Of a stretch of 64,000 nt of DNA, positions 10,574-21,795 are shown piece after piece; position 1 is the first letter of the stretch, and the number at the start of each line of letters is the position of its first letter. Source of the DNA: Sinonovacula constricta (lineage: Eukaryota; Mollusca; Bivalvia; Cardiida; Solecurtidae); NCBI GenBank assembly GCA_007844125.1, contig CM017555.1, positions 25,762,498-25,826,497 on the forward strand, in the 5' to 3' direction. The translations under genes were made by a program, and so were the position numbers. Below the pieces are notes generated by a model that did not search any database, was not told the DNA's origin, and saw nothing but the letters and a program-made list of their open reading frames with translations.

Positions 10574-13518
10574 GTGAGCAATGTGTAATTATGAAAAAAA
10601 AGATTATGTTGTTGTTTTTTTTATTACGATATCAATTCATGCCCAGTCGGCTCGATAATAGTATACCTTGTTTATAAATAATGGAATGTTACGTCTTCTT
10701 AAAATAGGACCTGTAATTTCACAATACTTAAAGTGTGCATATGCAATAAAATCAAACATTATTCAAGCCGAACAGTGTTGCCTCTCATTATAATAACAAT
10801 CGCGATGTTCCAATGAGTGCAATACGTTTGCTATTTAATGTATTAGTTGATGTATGTTATCATAATATCTACGCCTATTCAACGTATCCCTCTCATCTTT
10901 CCCTTTTACTTACTGTACAATCATAATGGACTTATTTTATACTGTTTGATTTACTATGATTTTATATCGTTATATGTCATATTAATACCAATAATAGATA
11001 TCGTTCTTGCAAACCTAACAACCCAATATAAACTATATAATGGATAGATAATTCTAATTATTGTATCAATCGTATTTATCTTTATACTTTAAGTTGCTAA
11101 TGTTATTTCACATGACAGATTAAACGTAAGGAATTGTGCTTATTATAAAGGCATTTTGATGTGATAATAAAAAATAATGAGTTACTGCAGCCTTATTGTG
11201 TTATTTACATTATAACTGTTAACGATGTGATCAGTTAGAGTATGGATTAAAATGCCATGTTTTGAAATATATTGGATATTGAAAGTGTTGTTGGCTATAT
11301 TATGCATAATACAAAAGCTTAAATGTACCATGTTCACATGTGAAAAAGTAAGGACTTATCTTCAAACACGTTGTTTTGCTAAAGAGGTGTATATAAAAAA
11401 CTACTTTTCTCGAAACTCCTGGCAATAATTTTTTTTTAAAGTATCATCATAATATTTCAAGCAATTCCTTGTATCATTATTTTCATCTAAGTTTAACAGA
11501 ATTCAAGCTTTAAAATATTGAAATTAGTGTTTTCATCTAACCTGCATTAAATAAGGTAACAAGTCAAATTAATTCTTTAAAAATATTGATGCTAAACGTA
11601 ATTTTTTTTATGTTAAAATTTCATCTGGAATAGTAAATAAAGTTGTCTATTTGCATCATAATTTTATAAGTTTAGCCAAAGTTGTTAAAAACTTGATATA
11701 CATCCCTTAGAAAATAAGTCCCTCAGAAAATATGATCACATATTTTCTGTTTTTTTATATCCTCTTTGACAGCGATAAAATGTGATAAAAATGACATTTT
11801 CTGCTTTTGTTTTTAATTATCTAGCAAAGATTTACTTATAACATAAACAAAAAAAGCTTTATCTTTTTATATAAAATGACTTAACCTGCCTCTTCCGCCA
11901 TTCATAGGTTGCTGAGGAGCATTCCCGTAACTTTATCCATCCGTCTGTTCCTACGCCCGCCAGTCCGGGAAAGATTCGTTGTCGACCACAGGCGCTTAAA
12001 AGTCTGAACTGATTTGATTTATATTTGGTTTAAAGAAATTAACTATTTAATAAGGTCAATGTCAGTTTTGGTTACTTTTATCCAATAAATATTATGGAAT
12101 TAGAAATATACAGTCAGACTTACGCTTCTGACCATTACTTTTATAAAAGGTAAAACCTTTATGACAACATGACAATGTCCTGCATGCATAGGCACATTTA
12201 TTATATTTTAAATGACTCACACACACAGGTATTCGCGTGCCAGTCAATTGTAAAAGTTACAACAAAACTATTACGAGACATTTAATAAAAAAGAGCAAAC
12301 CCAACATTTACCATTTTGTAAAACGGATAAGCATGAAACTAAACAGTCCAATTGATGACGTATTAATAGAGTAAAGCTATGTCGTCATTATATACGGTTG
12401 AATATACGGTTGAATCTTTGCTATGAAGATACAGGTAAGGTATTTTTTGTGGTAAATGCACATTTAAATTTTACCCTTTGTACGCATGTTTTAAAGCAAA
12501 CGTCGTTTTTGTCTGAACATGTACAAAGATTATCCGAAGGAGGAATGCTATGTACCAAAATCTAGTATATAATAAAGTCCAAACAATCTTATAAATTTTA
12601 AAATAATATGTGCAGAAATAATATTTTAGACTCAGTGAGAACTAAACAAGGCTTTATTAAAATGTCACTACTAAATACATACTAAACGATTTTAATTTGG
12701 CAAAATCTTGAACACTTATTAAATACTAAATACTGTTAACACTATTAAATGATTGAAAACAATAATATATTAACATACATTTGGCCTTTATTTTTTCTTT
12801 TTATGTTTTTATTAAACAAACGTTATTCAGATTCACACAGTTAATAGACCTAATATTACATTTTACGACCGAATACATTTTTATCCGCTTAATCATTTTT
12901 AAATCGTTATCTGCTTGATCATATTTCCCCCCCCCCCCAGCTGACACCCGCAAAGAGATTTCATTAGTACGTCCACCGCTTTAAGTTACACCCCGTTTGC
13001 ACATGCATATGCTCATGTTCAGTATATTTCCAGATGAGAGCACTGTTTTAGCATGAGTTTTTATTTGGCCTAACTATATCCTAACTCAACTGGTTTTAAA
13101 TCGTTGTTGCCAATCAAGGACAATATAACAATAAATATGTAAGCTGTGATACTTGGCTGCTACTGTACTTAACGGCAATGTTTGACCCAGTACAAATGGT
13201 TTGCTAGGTCTTACTATATACATGTAGGAAACAGAGATCCGAACTTTTATATGCACGCCCTTTACAACATACGTTTTATCCGCGGCATGTAAATAAGACA
13301 CTTGCCTTCTTTTATGAATGGCACGATTTTTTTTTCGTTTTTTTTTTCCAAGAGTCGTTAATCAGAATAAATGTTTAAGGTAACAACTAGAATACTCTTT
13401 TTTTTAAATTTGGGCCTTGATTATGTATTTCCTTTCATCCAAATGCGCTTTCGTATGCGATTTTGATTTGTTTTGCTTAAACAGTAAAATGTCTTAATCA
13501 AAAAAATAAACATATAAC
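10574..13518. other. AT-rich stretch, no gene recognised
   Basis: No domain is visible in six frames. Short frames at 10847-11047 (plus) and 13086-13301 (minus) carry no motif. A C-run lies near 12928-12939. A 25-base word, GAGCAAACCCAACATTTACC and onwards, near 12292 recurs with few changes at 36379 (see findings). Otherwise nothing stands out. Confidence 0.4.
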
Positions 13519-13610
13519 TGTTACGTACTCTAAATGTTGCAATGCTCATAGTCGCATTCCATTCTTCAGGATTACAACACTGTTACCTATGTAGTGTGGC
13601 GGTCGTAACA
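13519..13610 (-). repeat. Possible short LTR (92 bp) with TGTTACG/CGTAACA ends
   Basis: The segment begins TGTTACG and ends CGTAACA, so both strands read TG...CA with 7-base inverted termini, the mark of an LTR. On the minus strand it is directly preceded by ACGGGGAGAA, a good polypurine tract (plus 13611-13619). Very short LTRs occur in some Ty3/Gypsy elements such as the Mag group. Against it: I found no second copy of the segment in the window and no integrase or RT next to it. Only one end of an element, or chance. Confidence 0.3.
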
Positions 13611-13939
13611 TTCTCCCCGTGTATGTTATCTATGTTGTTCTTTAATTCTTCCATAAGGATACGTGTAAAACAACATAATGTTTTAATTTCTACTTGCAAT
13701 TTCAACACATTGAGAAGACAGTACAAATAAACATGCATTTCATAAATAAGCACCCTGTCGGAAAGTTTGGACTGCAATATTTTCCAAGAAATTAAGTTTA
13801 TTTTAGACCGATACGCGAAAATGACAGTAAAACTGTCATCATTGTTTGTATATTGTGATAATCTGACACATGCTTTATTTACTGAAAAGTGCGGAAAATG
13901 AGGCACATGTCTCTTGACTGAAAACATCCAGTTCGACAA
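13611..13939 (-). other. Open frame next to the possible LTR, unrecognised
   Basis: A 118-codon frame runs on the minus strand from 13939 to 13583, crossing the polypurine-like tract into the possible LTR. It includes VIFAYRSKINLISWKILQSK and RILMEELKNNIDNIHGENV. I recognise no domain. If the neighbouring 92 bp is an LTR, this would be the 3' end of that element's internal region. It could equally be a chance ORF in AT-rich DNA. Confidence 0.2.
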
Positions 13940-15029
13940 GGTTTTCTTTTAAACTTTTGCACAAACAAACTAATTTAAAATTGATAATGTTTTATTAAGA
14001 ATACTGTTCTTTTAAAATTGATAAATATGATAAACTAACAGCTTCATCAAAGATAATACACATGATATGAGAAGTACTTTTACATATCATATCTACAAAA
14101 ACAAACACATTTTATTATAATTACGACAAAAAGAACATTGTTTTTATTTAATGTGCAAATATTCGTTAATTTTGATTTGAGATACGTTAATTCTTATATG
14201 ACAAATTGACTTTAATCGAAGAACTTATGTATATTATGTCTGGTTTTAATGAGAAAAGGAATTTTTACAAATACAGTTGATAGGCTTAATTTATAGAAAT
14301 TGTAAGACGATGAAAGACGAAAGGAAGGGATAATAAACCCGTTAGTGTCCATAATGCTTAAAATCTTCAACATTCATTTTCTCCACTTTATGCACACCAT
14401 CAATGGAAATAATGAAATATAAATTTAAAAATATATATTTAAAAAGTTATTTCGAATTATTTTGCCTTTGTGGATCCAATCTGACACACGCAAAACGTTT
14501 CATTTTTTGTTCTTGGTAAACATGTACATTTACTAGATTAAATTGGTTGATAATAGGTTTTATATATTACTTATAAACCTGACATTTGCACTTGTGAAAA
14601 TAATAAATGTTACTCTATATTGATTTTGTATTCCTTTTTTGATTAACCTGTATACTAACATAGAAATCCTCAACGATAAACCTTTCTTTTAAATTCCAGT
14701 TGCCCTAAGAAATTGGAAATGATAAATAGTATGGGGATATTTACTAATATTCTTTCATCACCTTTGATCGTAACAACTTGTTATAAAACACAATATAAAT
14801 ATTATATGGGCGCACATCCCTAGCCTCTATAGTTCAATCAAATAAAAATAAGATTAAGTATAAATGTAATGTAAATATTCGGCTCTTTTTGTGCCAGAGA
14901 ATTTAATATCAGTTATACTGATATTGTCAGTATCAAACAAAACAATATTTCATTTGTCTCAACGTGTACATAGTACATAGTTGCAAGATAATTACAATCA
15001 ATGTTACTGTCACTGATCATCAAGTCTTC
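13940..15029. other. AT-rich gap, nothing recognised
   Basis: No coding motif, RNA gene or repeat boundary is visible; poly-A/T-rich throughout. Confidence 0.4.
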
Positions 15030-15180
15030 TCAACACCACATACAAACACAGACACAAACGCATACACGCACGCTTGTACACTAATACATACACACGTACA
15101 CAATCGCACTTATCAAAAAGGAAAAGACACACCAACACTCCTCACGCTACTTCACGCACACCGCGCTTACGAACAGTGTA
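15030..15180 (+). repeat. Degenerate CA-rich microsatellite
   Basis: The stretch is dominated by imperfect CACA / ACGC / ACACAC words (for example CACAGACACAAACGCATACA). The 84-codon plus frame over it is low-complexity His/Thr-rich and is a by-product of the repeat, not a gene. A C-run followed by an A-run lies just downstream at about 15266-15290. Confidence 0.5.
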
Positions 15181-15415
15181 GTTGGAAACATGCAATCGTT
15201 ACAATACGTTTATTATAATATTTTCATGTATAAATATTTTGTATTTTCAGTTATAAAATAAAAATCCCCCCCCCCCAAAAAAAAAAACAAGGAAAAAAGA
15301 TAGTATTTTAATCAAGATGAACTTATTGCGTGAGAATAACACTGTCCTTTCGATATTCTAAAGCTTCTTTTATACATGTTGCAAAGTTTATCAATATTTC
15401 CTTTTTAGCAGAATT

Positions 15416-15999
15416 TTACATCTCATAAAATTTAATAAGACATTGCTTTACGTAGAATTTTCTATTTAAAAAAGTGTTTTCCGATTTCGTTGTAAGCTGG
15501 ACAGATAAAAAATAAATGATACTCATCCTCAATATCGTTTTTCTCACGAAGTATACAATATCTAAGGTTTCTATCAATTCTGGTATATCGTACAGACTCA
15601 ATTTTTAAAGGATGTAACGATAGGCGCAATTCAGTGAGAAAGTATCTTATTTTTTTGCATTATATCAAGGTAAATTTTACAGGTAAAAATGTGTATGACA
15701 AAAATACGCTACTAACTGACAGATCGCTATTCCATTGTTGTACAAAACAATCTATTATTCTAATTTTAAATAATAAACAAAAGTTTTGTTGATTCACTGA
15801 ATAAGGGTTAATAAATACATTGCTTAATCCATACTGATCTAGCAATCTTTTTACATTTGATACCCAATTAACTTTACAACTTTTACAATCATCTAGTATG
15901 CATAAATACATTTTCTGCATAATTACATTATCTGTGTATAAAAGTCTACACCAATATTTCACTACCTTTACATAACGAGCAACATACAGTGGATATCTC
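15416..15999 (-). pseudogene. LINE (family K) ORF2 C-terminal half, cut by the Gypsy insertion
   Basis: On the minus strand from 15999 down the frame reads SQRYPLYVARYVKVVKYWCR then LLYTDNVIMQKMY, DDCKSCKVNWVSNVKRLLDQ and YGLSNVFINPYSV, then IIDCFVQQWNS. This is the region after the RT in a widespread invertebrate LINE protein (R-x-P-L-x-V-x-R-Y-x-x-x-x-KYW, then NWV-x-x-VK-x-LL-x-x-YG). Below 15660 a shifted frame gives LRYCI..., DIEDEYHF and CPAY, the usual zinc-ribbon-like end. The recognisable sequence stops exactly where the LTR begins at 16000. The RT half of the same kind of protein lies at 24097-24690, beyond the Gypsy element. Confidence 0.75.
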
Positions 16000-17017
16000 T
16001 GTGACAAAATGGCCAAGAGGTGACTCACTAAGGTAGAATATAAAACCCAAAAGACAATTTAAAATTATATTATACTTTATATACAAAATCAATATACATA
16101 CAAGATAAATGAAAACGCTTTTAAAACAAAAGAAAAGAAGAAAAAAAACCACGCCGGCTTATATTAAGTCTGGTAATTGTCCGCTGGTCTTAACTGTGCA
16201 CTTTATCTATACGTCCTACACAACAAACAACACTTCTCTGATAACACAATCCTTAGTATATGTGCTGCGACATAGCTGTTCGATATGGTATCTGCTCGTG
16301 CAGCTCACTCTTGCGACGAAGCTGTCCAATATGGTATCTGCTCGTGCAGCTCTCTCCTGCGACGAAGCTGTCCAATATGGTATCTCCCTTGCCGTTCCCC
16401 ACACAGAGTCTACCCCGTCGTACAAGTAACGAATGCGTGGTACAAATCGACCTTGTATCGCTGTCCACCTATGGGCATCTGCTTGTCTACGTCTAAGTAC
16501 GGCTCTTCACTGGCCTAAATACGGACATATTCCGTAGTGTTATGGTACAGCATCATCAACGTCCCCTATCTACGCATCTCGATAACTGACCCCAACACTT
16601 GGAGCGTACAGGTATTTATACTTACTAATATACAGCCCCGTAGCCTGACTTAATTCAAGAAACCCGAGAATTTGTAACCCGTGATTCCTCATACTTTTCG
16701 TGAAAACCAACTGCATACACCTTTAGTACACCTCACCTTTTAAAGATAAAAAGACCTAACGTAAATAAACTATGGATTAACCTTTCAAGACCCTTTCAAA
16801 ATGAATAAAAACACTCTTTTCATGAAAGTATAATAAAAAAAACATACTTAGAACCTCTAAAACCCTTTACACAACAAAAGGCAACAAAATAACCCTAAGA
16901 TTATCCTTATTTTACTAAAACCGAACTCTATAGTATCGCTCTGGCCTACGTGACATTAGCTTCCTACACGAAATCACTATATAAAATAAGGCCACGACTA
17001 TGTTATTTTGTGACACA
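16000..17017 (-). repeat. 3' LTR (1018 bp) of the Gmr1-like element
   Basis: The plus strand begins TGTGACAAAATGG at 16000 and the outer pair is closed by ATTTTGTGACACA ending at 17017; these are near-perfect inverted termini with TG...CA. On the minus strand the LTR is directly preceded by a polypurine tract. The part 16000-16785 aligns with the other LTR. It holds two full 46-base tandem units (16275-16320, 16321-16366) plus a partial third, and an extra 24 bases near 16500, both absent or fewer in the partner. The final 232 bases have no counterpart in the 5' LTR. Small ORFs inside are meaningless. Confidence 0.8.
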
Positions 17018-17031
17018 CGTTCCCTCTCCGG
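17018..17031 (-). promoter_or_regulatory. Polypurine tract of the Gmr1-like element
   Basis: The minus strand reads CCGGAGAGGGAACG immediately before the LTR start TGTGTCAC. A purine run abutting the 3' LTR primes plus-strand DNA synthesis in LTR elements. Its place is what fixes the LTR at 1018 rather than 786 bp. Confidence 0.65.
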
Positions 17032-17202
17032 GAAAAAGTGGTTACACTTTTTTCAACTAACCCAAATAACGACCATACGATATACAAGAATACTGCTATA
17101 ATACAACACTAACACTATTGCATTTAAAAACAACAACAGAATCATGCCTCTATAAACAGCTATGAAAAAACTGCAAAGCTCTGACACTTCCCTATACACA
17201 AT

Positions 17203-17853
17203 CTATCCTATTCTACTGAGATAATCTGTACCAACATTATCCCTACCTCGGATTGCTCTCATCCGCATACGATATGGCTGTAATACCAACGCCCATCTCA
17301 TTAACCTAGAGCTCGCCATCTTGGACTTATTCAAATAGGTCAACGGCTGATGGTCAGTCTCAAGGATAAACTCCTTACCAAACAAATACCGATGAAACTT
17401 GGGGACATTCCAAACAACTGCCAGACATTCCTTCTCAATAACTGAGTAGTTTTTCTCTCTATCTAACAACTTCTTACTAGCGTAAGCTACCGGCATCTTC
17501 TCTCCTTCCGTTTCCTGTAATAAAATCGCCCCTAATCCAATATCTGATGCATCAGTTCTGAGTATAAACTGCTTGTCAAACTGTGGCAACCTTAAAATGG
17601 GTGGTCCTACAAGACATCTCTTTATTGCCTGAAAAGCATTCTCATGACTTTCCTCCCAAATAACCTTGTTTGGCTGCCCTTTTTTGGTCAAATCCGTTAA
17701 CGAAACCGCAATAGCCGAGAAATTAGGGATAAACTTCCTGTAAAACCCGACAACGCCTAAGAAGGATCTGACTTGCTTCTTAGTCACTGGTCTCTCTGCT
17801 TTCTGAATTGCCTCAACTTTTTTCTGCCACAGGCAAAAGTGTCTGTGTCTCAC
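17203..17853 (-). pseudogene. Ty3/Gypsy RNase H with RT connection, last pol domain
   Basis: The 216-codon frame starts inside the RT end: from residue 11, KKVEAIQKAERPVTKKQVRS then FLGVVGFYRKFIPNFS is the classic Gypsy thumb/connection block. RNase H follows with D101 (ILRTDASDIGLGAIL), E140/E142 (YSVIEKECLAVVW), D167 (FILETDHQPLTYL) and D205/D210 (RGRDNVGTDYLSR), so all catalytic acids are kept. It ends at 17203, about 170 bases before the polypurine tract, and no integrase follows, confirming that RNase H closes pol here. The frame is offset by one base from the RT because of an extra base in a T6 run at 17818-17823 (A6 on the coding strand). Confidence 0.9.
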
Positions 17854-18556
17854 CTAACATATGCCCTAAAAACTCAAGCCTACAAAACCCTAAACTACAC
17901 TTCTTTGGCCTAGCAGTCAACCCTGCTACACGAAGTCTACTCAATACCTCTCGTAAAGCTACAACATGCTGCTCCCACGTACTTGTGTATATCAAGATAT
18001 CATCTATCAAACTACCAGCACAATCCAACCCAAGCAAAACCTTTCTCATTAATCTGTTAAATGTACTTGAAGCACATACTAAACCAAACGGCATTTTCTT
18101 AAACCGACATAATCCTTTGGGCGTCTCAAAGGACGTCAAATCCTTTGCTTGTTCAGTTAACGGAACCTGCCAATAACCTTTACTAAGATCTATCTTAGAG
18201 AAATACTTAGCCTCTGGCAACTTTGAGAATATCTCCTCTGCATTTGGCATAGGTTCTGCATCAAACACTGTAACCCTATTTAACTGTCTAAAATCTATAC
18301 AGAATCTAATGCTACCATCTTTTTTCCTTAACATCACAACTGGACTCGAAAATGGTGCTTTTGAGGATTCAATAACTCCTGACTCTAACATTTTCTTAAC
18401 TTCCTCTTCTACAGTCGCAATTGACTGATAAGGTATAGGATACCCTTTGCACCTAAAAGGTTTATTCGTATTCAACTGAATATCATGCTCTATATAAGAA
18501 GTAGTTCCTGGTATGTCTGTCAACACATCTACAAACTCCTTTATTGTATTCTCTAT
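17813..18556 (-). pseudogene. Ty3/Gypsy reverse transcriptase
   Basis: The 237-residue Met-led frame (18526-17813) contains the fingers (SSPVVMLRKKDGSIRFCIDF then RQLN), palm D113 in FSKIDLSKGYWQVPL, FETPKGLCRFKKMPFGL, and the active-site LIDDILIY with D175-D176. The residue before the x-DD is Leu where Ty3 elements usually have Tyr or Phe (YxDD). The TWEQHVVALREVLSRL helix and LEFLGHMLG follow. It is in the same frame as the integrase upstream, separated only by an in-frame TAG at about 18557 and a short linker ending in EFVDVLTDIPG. The end is cut by the frameshift into RNase H. Confidence 0.9.
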
Positions 18557-19597
18557 CTATTTTCTCTGACATGTAGTCAATTCTTTACATATCTCAACAT
18601 CCTTAATATCTTCCTGACCTATTCTAGTAGGACACTCTAACGGGATTTCTACATCTAACAAACCTTCTGACTGACGTACATCTCGCTCTTCCTCTACAAC
18701 AGCAGCACTCACTGCAGCTAATATACCTAAGTTTTGAACATCCTCACTGACCTTTTTCTCATTGTATCTTTTCAACATGTTTGCATGAAACGTTCTCTGC
18801 TTACCATTCATGTCTATCCCGTAATCCATTTTGTTAACGACCTTCGTTACTGTAAATGGCCCTTTCCACTGCAATAACAATGTGTTCTGATTTACCGGAA
18901 GTAAAACCAACACCCTTGAACCTTCTACAAATGACCTTTTCTTTGACTTTTGATTGTAATGCTTCTTTTGTCTTAACTTGGCCTTACCTAATTGTTCCTG
19001 TGTCATCTTACACGTTTCCTCTAATCGTTCCCGCAGATCAATCACGTACTGGTAGGTTAACTTGACCTCTCCGTCACTTACCTCCCCTGACCACAATTCT
19101 TTGAGTATACTCACTGGACCTCTAACTGTTCTACCATAAAGCAACTCAAATGGTGAAAATCCCAAACTCTCTTGTGGTACCTCTCTATAAGCAAACAATG
19201 CTGCATTGATATACGTGTCCCAATCTTTGGGTCGTTCACTACACATACGTCTAAGCATCTGTTTTAAAGTCTCATTGAACTTTTCGACCAATCCATTACA
19301 AATAGGATGATAATATGTCGTAGTCAATTGTCGTAAAGACAATAACCTACTCACCTCAGACATCAGCTTTGATGTGAACTGAGACCCCATGTCTTTTAGC
19401 ATCTCTTCTGGTATACCGAGTCTACTAAACATATCTACCAATGCTTCTGCTACCCTTTCAATTTCAATACTAGGTAAAGCTACTGCCTCGGGGTATCTAG
19501 TAGCATAATCTACCATCACCAGTATGTACCTATTCTTCCTATCTGTCATCAGCTCTATAGGACCTACTATTACTATAGCTACACGCTTGAACGGAGT
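18557..19597 (-). pseudogene. Ty3/Gypsy integrase core and GPY/F module, upstream of RT
   Basis: The core starts just below the stop at 19598 (TPFKRVAIVIVGPI) and continues as a 330-residue frame from 19549. Of the D,D-35-E triad, the second Asp (D53 in LKDMGSQFTS) and the Glu (E89 in HPICNGLVEKFNETLK) are present at the right spacing. The first Asp, expected in A-x-D-I-V-G-P-I, is Val. Residues about 205-260 hold LLLQWKGPFTVTKVVN and the GPY/F-type fold that follows Ty3 integrases. Then comes a tail ending in CKELTTCQRK and a stop. Its place before, not after, RT is the key oddity of the element. Confidence 0.88.
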
Positions 19598-20890
19598 TTA
19601 AATTAATGGCATATTCCCTAAAGGTGCTCTCTGTATAATCCCTTTTGGCAAAGTACGCTGACAAATGTCACATGACCTACAATACCTGCTAACCTCTGAG
19701 CATACACCTGGCCAATAAAACTCTGCCAACACCCTATCACTTGTCTTACGAATGCCTAAGTGACCTGCCATCAAAGCCTCATGTGCCAACTTTATCACAG
19801 ACTCACGACATTTCTTAGTAACAACCAACTGATACGACTTCCTTTTATCTTTGGTTTCATACATCCGATACAATATGTTATTCCTAAACACAAAACTGAC
19901 CTGACCTCCACCTTTACATGACTTAGTTTGACCTTCCTCTGCTCTAACTCTAGTCCTTGCTAACGTTTCATCAGATAACTGTAATTCCCTGAACTTGGTC
20001 TTGGTAATATTTAAGATTTTGCCCGGAACATTTAACTTCCTATACGGCCTATTTTTCCGTGAAATCTGAGCCCTTGTCTGTACAGCATTTAACACATCTC
20101 CTGGATCAGGAAATCTCGCCCCTTCTACATTTCCTAGCATTAGGTCATATAATGGAGATTCCATACACAACGCCTCTACTGACCCTACAAAATATGGTGT
20201 ATCTATATCGATCTTAGCTACGGGAAAACACCTTTCTGAACCATCAACAAACTTACACCGCCTTTCCCTTCCTAAAAACTGATGTTCTAAAACGAACCTT
20301 TTATCTACTACTACACATGTAGCCTCTGTATCTCTCATAACCTGAACCCTCTTTCCATTAACCCGTCCCCCTTTCGTCGGGCACTGGTTATCCAAACATG
20401 CACCTAATTGTACAGAACTGGCCTCATCTGTCATACAGCTAGAACTATCTGTCCTCTTCATACCTCCAGGATTATATCCCCGGTATCTACCTCTACCTCT
20501 TGACCTCTGTGATATCTGATTCCAACTACCTCTATCAGAATTGTATCTCTGGACATTCCCAGACTCAACTCTACCAAACTCCGATAACTCGCTATCATCT
20601 ACTGTAGCTACCCTATGCTGAATACCACGTTTCTTACAATCGGACGTCTTATGATCACCTTTGCAGTAACTACATCTAACCCGAGCAAAGTAAGAGTTAC
20701 CTTCCCTTGAGGAACTCCCAAACTGTTTACGCATTATTTCTGACCTTTGATCTTTGACCACCTTAACATTCTCTCTACCCTCACTTAACACTACATTTCT
20801 ACAACCACCCCTTGCTTCTGCAAATAAATCTGCCTGTATCGCCATTTCAGACCAATCTGTAATACGCTTCTCTTTCAAAAATAAATACAT
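19598..20890 (-). pseudogene. Nucleocapsid, protease and integrase zinc domain of Gmr1-like element
   Basis: The 430-residue frame begins with the end of capsid (YLFLKEKRITDWSEMAIQAD). A zinc knuckle C73-x2-C76-x3-H80-x4-C85 follows, then an RG-rich segment. The aspartic protease lies at about 160-260: VQVMRDTEATCVVVD, where the active-site D-T-G is D-T-E, with YDLMLGNVEGA as the C-terminal strand. Residues 361-411 form the integrase H-H-C-C zinc domain (H370, H377, C407, C410 in CDICQRT). So integrase begins before any RT. The frame ends at an in-frame TAA; the continuing codons at once give the integrase core. The Gly to Glu change should inactivate the protease. Confidence 0.85.
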
Positions 20891-20907
20891 CTCTTTATTA
20901 TGATTGC

Positions 20908-21795
20908 TTACAACTGATATCTCAATAAATAATCCACTACTCCATCGTATGTCTTTGCTACACTACCAAACTCAAACCATTGTCCTAAATATCTCTTCGT
21001 CCTACTTGAATACTGAACAAAAGTCTCACCTTTCTCTGGTCTTGCAGTCTTGAACCGTTTCTTAAACCCTTCTTCTGTCAACTCAAAACGTTTCAATAAT
21101 GCAGCCTTCAGTATATCATAATCCAATGATTCTTCAGACGGTAATCTGGAATACACATCTAAAGCCTTACCTTTTAACAGAGCACTAAGATGTAAACACC
21201 AATGCTTCTTTTCCCAGCCTTGTGCCTCAGCATATCTCTCAAACCTAGATAAATAACTATCCATATTATCTTTATTTTCATCAAAACATGGCAACTTAGG
21301 TCCCTTACCTCTTTCTTTTGCCGAAAGTGCCCCAATCGCTTTCTCCGCCAACTCCATCGCATGACGGTGTTTTATTTCTGCTAAGCTAATTGACCTTTCA
21401 TAATCTTCTGCTGCTCTCTGCCTTCCTAATTCTATTTTTTCCTTCTCTTTTTGTCTTTCTAATTCTAATCTGTGTTTTTCTAATTCTAATCTTTCTATCT
21501 CCTTCTGTCTTTCTAATTCTAATCTTTGTTTCTCTAATTCTAATCTTTCTCTCTCCTTCTCTTCACTCTTTTCTCTTTCCTCTTTCTCCTGAAGTCTCCA
21601 CTTTTCTTTTTCCTCTTTCTCCCTTTCTATTCTCTCTTTTTCCTTATCTCTTTCCTCAAGTCTCTCTTTTCTCTCCTGTGCTTGCGTATCACGCACAAAG
21701 GTTTCTAACTCTTTGCCAGAGTAACCAAACTCCTTACCTATCATTATTAACTCTTGTGTACTAGACATGCTTACAGCTGCTAATAAACTGCACAA
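20908..21795 (-). pseudogene. Gag (capsid) of the Gmr1-like element with long coiled coil
   Basis: The 295-codon frame likely starts at Met10 (MSSTQELIMIGKEFGYSGKE, base 21768). Residues about 35-150 are a highly charged K/E/R coiled coil built from repeated units such as LELEKQRLELERQKEIERLE. Residues about 165-290 are a retrotransposon capsid-type domain: KLPCFDENKDNMDSYLSRFE then RYAEAQGW, CLHLSALLKGKALDVYSRL, FVQYSSRTKRYLGQW. It stops at 20908; the rest of the capsid continues in another frame (20890 frame), so a frameshift lies near 20905-20935. Gag forms the particle that packages element RNA. Confidence 0.82.

Noticed and set aside
14964..15218. 84-codon His/Thr-rich ORF
   Set aside because: It is a CA-rich microsatellite read as protein.
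16109..16518. Four overlapping ORFs in both strands
   Set aside because: They lie inside the 3' LTR and arise from its 46-base tandem units; the same noise recurs at 22663-22917 in the other LTR.
17808..18176. 122-codon plus ORF
   Set aside because: It is antisense to the RT domain.
21390..21764. 124-codon plus ORF rich in Phe, Leu and Ser
   Set aside because: It is the antisense of the charged coiled coil of gag.
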